A DNA stretch of 64,000 nucleotides from contig PNJV01000003.1 in assembly GCA_013822085.1 (NCBI GenBank), positions 43,721 through 107,720 of the forward strand. The letters run 5' to 3'. Source of the DNA: Isosphaera sp. Lineage in GTDB: Bacteria > Planctomycetota > Phycisphaerae > Phycisphaerales > UBA1924. Position 1 is the first letter of the stretch. The number at the start of each line of letters is the position of its first letter. A program made the position numbers and the translations under genes. The notes beneath the pieces were generated by a model that ran no database searches, was not told the DNA's origin, and was given only the letters and a program-made list of their open reading frames with translations. Positions 63,677 through 64,000 of this stretch are shown here, piece by piece.

Positions 63677-64000
63677 GATCTCGTCTCCTGCGGTCGCGGG
63701 GGAGGGAGCGCCCGCGGCTGTGGGGCCTGTCTTCCAGAGGGCGGGGCCCCAATGGAACGTACCACACCCACGGCTGTGTGCCACGAACCGGCACAGAGGA
63801 TGTGTGGGATCGGTGAAACCCTGCGGTGTGTGCGGGTGTGCGCCCGGTGGGGCTTGCGCGGCCGCGCAGCGCGGCGCTGGGGCCGTGAGATGGCGCGCAG
63901 TCCGGATATCTGGCAAGAAACAGCGGCGCCGGGGCGTGCGAATGGTTCAGCTGAGGGGCTGGGAGGGTGGGCGGTGGGCGGTGGGGGGGTGGGGGGGGGT
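63677..64000. other. Upstream region of the lamin-tail gene and G-rich window end
   Basis: It holds a minus-strand extended -10-like TGGTACGTT (hexamer 63756-63761) suited to the lamin-tail gene with a leader of ~75 bases. The last ~45 bases (63957-64000) are a run of G tracts interrupted by single bases, able to form G-quadruplexes. No gene seen. Confidence 0.45.

Overview
The window looks like a very GC-rich (about 70% G+C by eye) chromosome segment of a planctomycete, most likely class Phycisphaerae. The grounds are inference from gene content: three secreted proteins end in the tandem dockerin-like (EF-hand-like) repeats typical of that group, one ends in a PEP-CTERM-like anchor, a type II secretion/pseudopilin cluster carries large low-complexity inserts, and the housekeeping genes are scattered rather than in the usual operons. 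I saw no rRNA, tRNA, CRISPR array, insertion sequence or prophage.

Layout. 1-9.3 kb: the broken end of a coiled-coil gene, a DUF2325-like protein, MoxR ATPase divergent from LptB, a primary-type sigma factor, a UvrB/UvrC-motif protein, a polytopic membrane protein and a membrane-anchored coiled-coil protein with a BRCT-like tail. 9.3-22 kb: an RsuA/RluB-type pseudouridine synthase lacking the usual catalytic Asp, a YihY/BrkB protein, full-length glycine dehydrogenase GcvP, an M28 peptidase with PA and PDZ domains, and DnaE with an apparently intact PHP domain. 22-30 kb: SpoVR, GatC-GatA, PlsY, thymidylate kinase, a small hypothetical protein, a PEGA lipoprotein and an HlyD-like adaptor. 30-36 kb: a secreted Arg/Gly/Phe/His-repeat protein, a secreted endonuclease/exonuclease/phosphatase-fold protein with dockerin repeats, and MotB/MotA without other flagellar genes.

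36.9-47.3 kb: a GT39-type membrane glycosyltransferase divergent from a type II secretion-like run (GspF, G, I, J, K, C, L, M, then a TPR lipoprotein). The tail of this run is coupled by 4-base start/stop overlaps. GspD and GspE are not here, and the GspL-like gene carries an apparent frameshift. 47.5-64 kb: a second dockerin-repeat protein, MiaA divergent from a PadR regulator, IlvE, a GT4 glycosyltransferase, TruA, a GAF/PP2C phosphatase coupled to a small membrane protein, NuoG, a PEP-CTERM-like protein, HisS and a third dockerin-repeat protein with two lamin-tail domains.

Two themes tie the window together. First, the dockerin-repeat and PEP-CTERM-like proteins have signal peptides and sit beside the type II secretion-like cluster, so they are plausible clients of it (inference). 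Second, at least twelve genes have a TANNNT hexamer only 5-9 bases before the start codon and no Shine-Dalgarno sequence, while other genes have good Shine-Dalgarno sequences. This suggests widespread leaderless transcription next to ordinary leadered genes, with many neighbouring same-strand genes transcribed separately.
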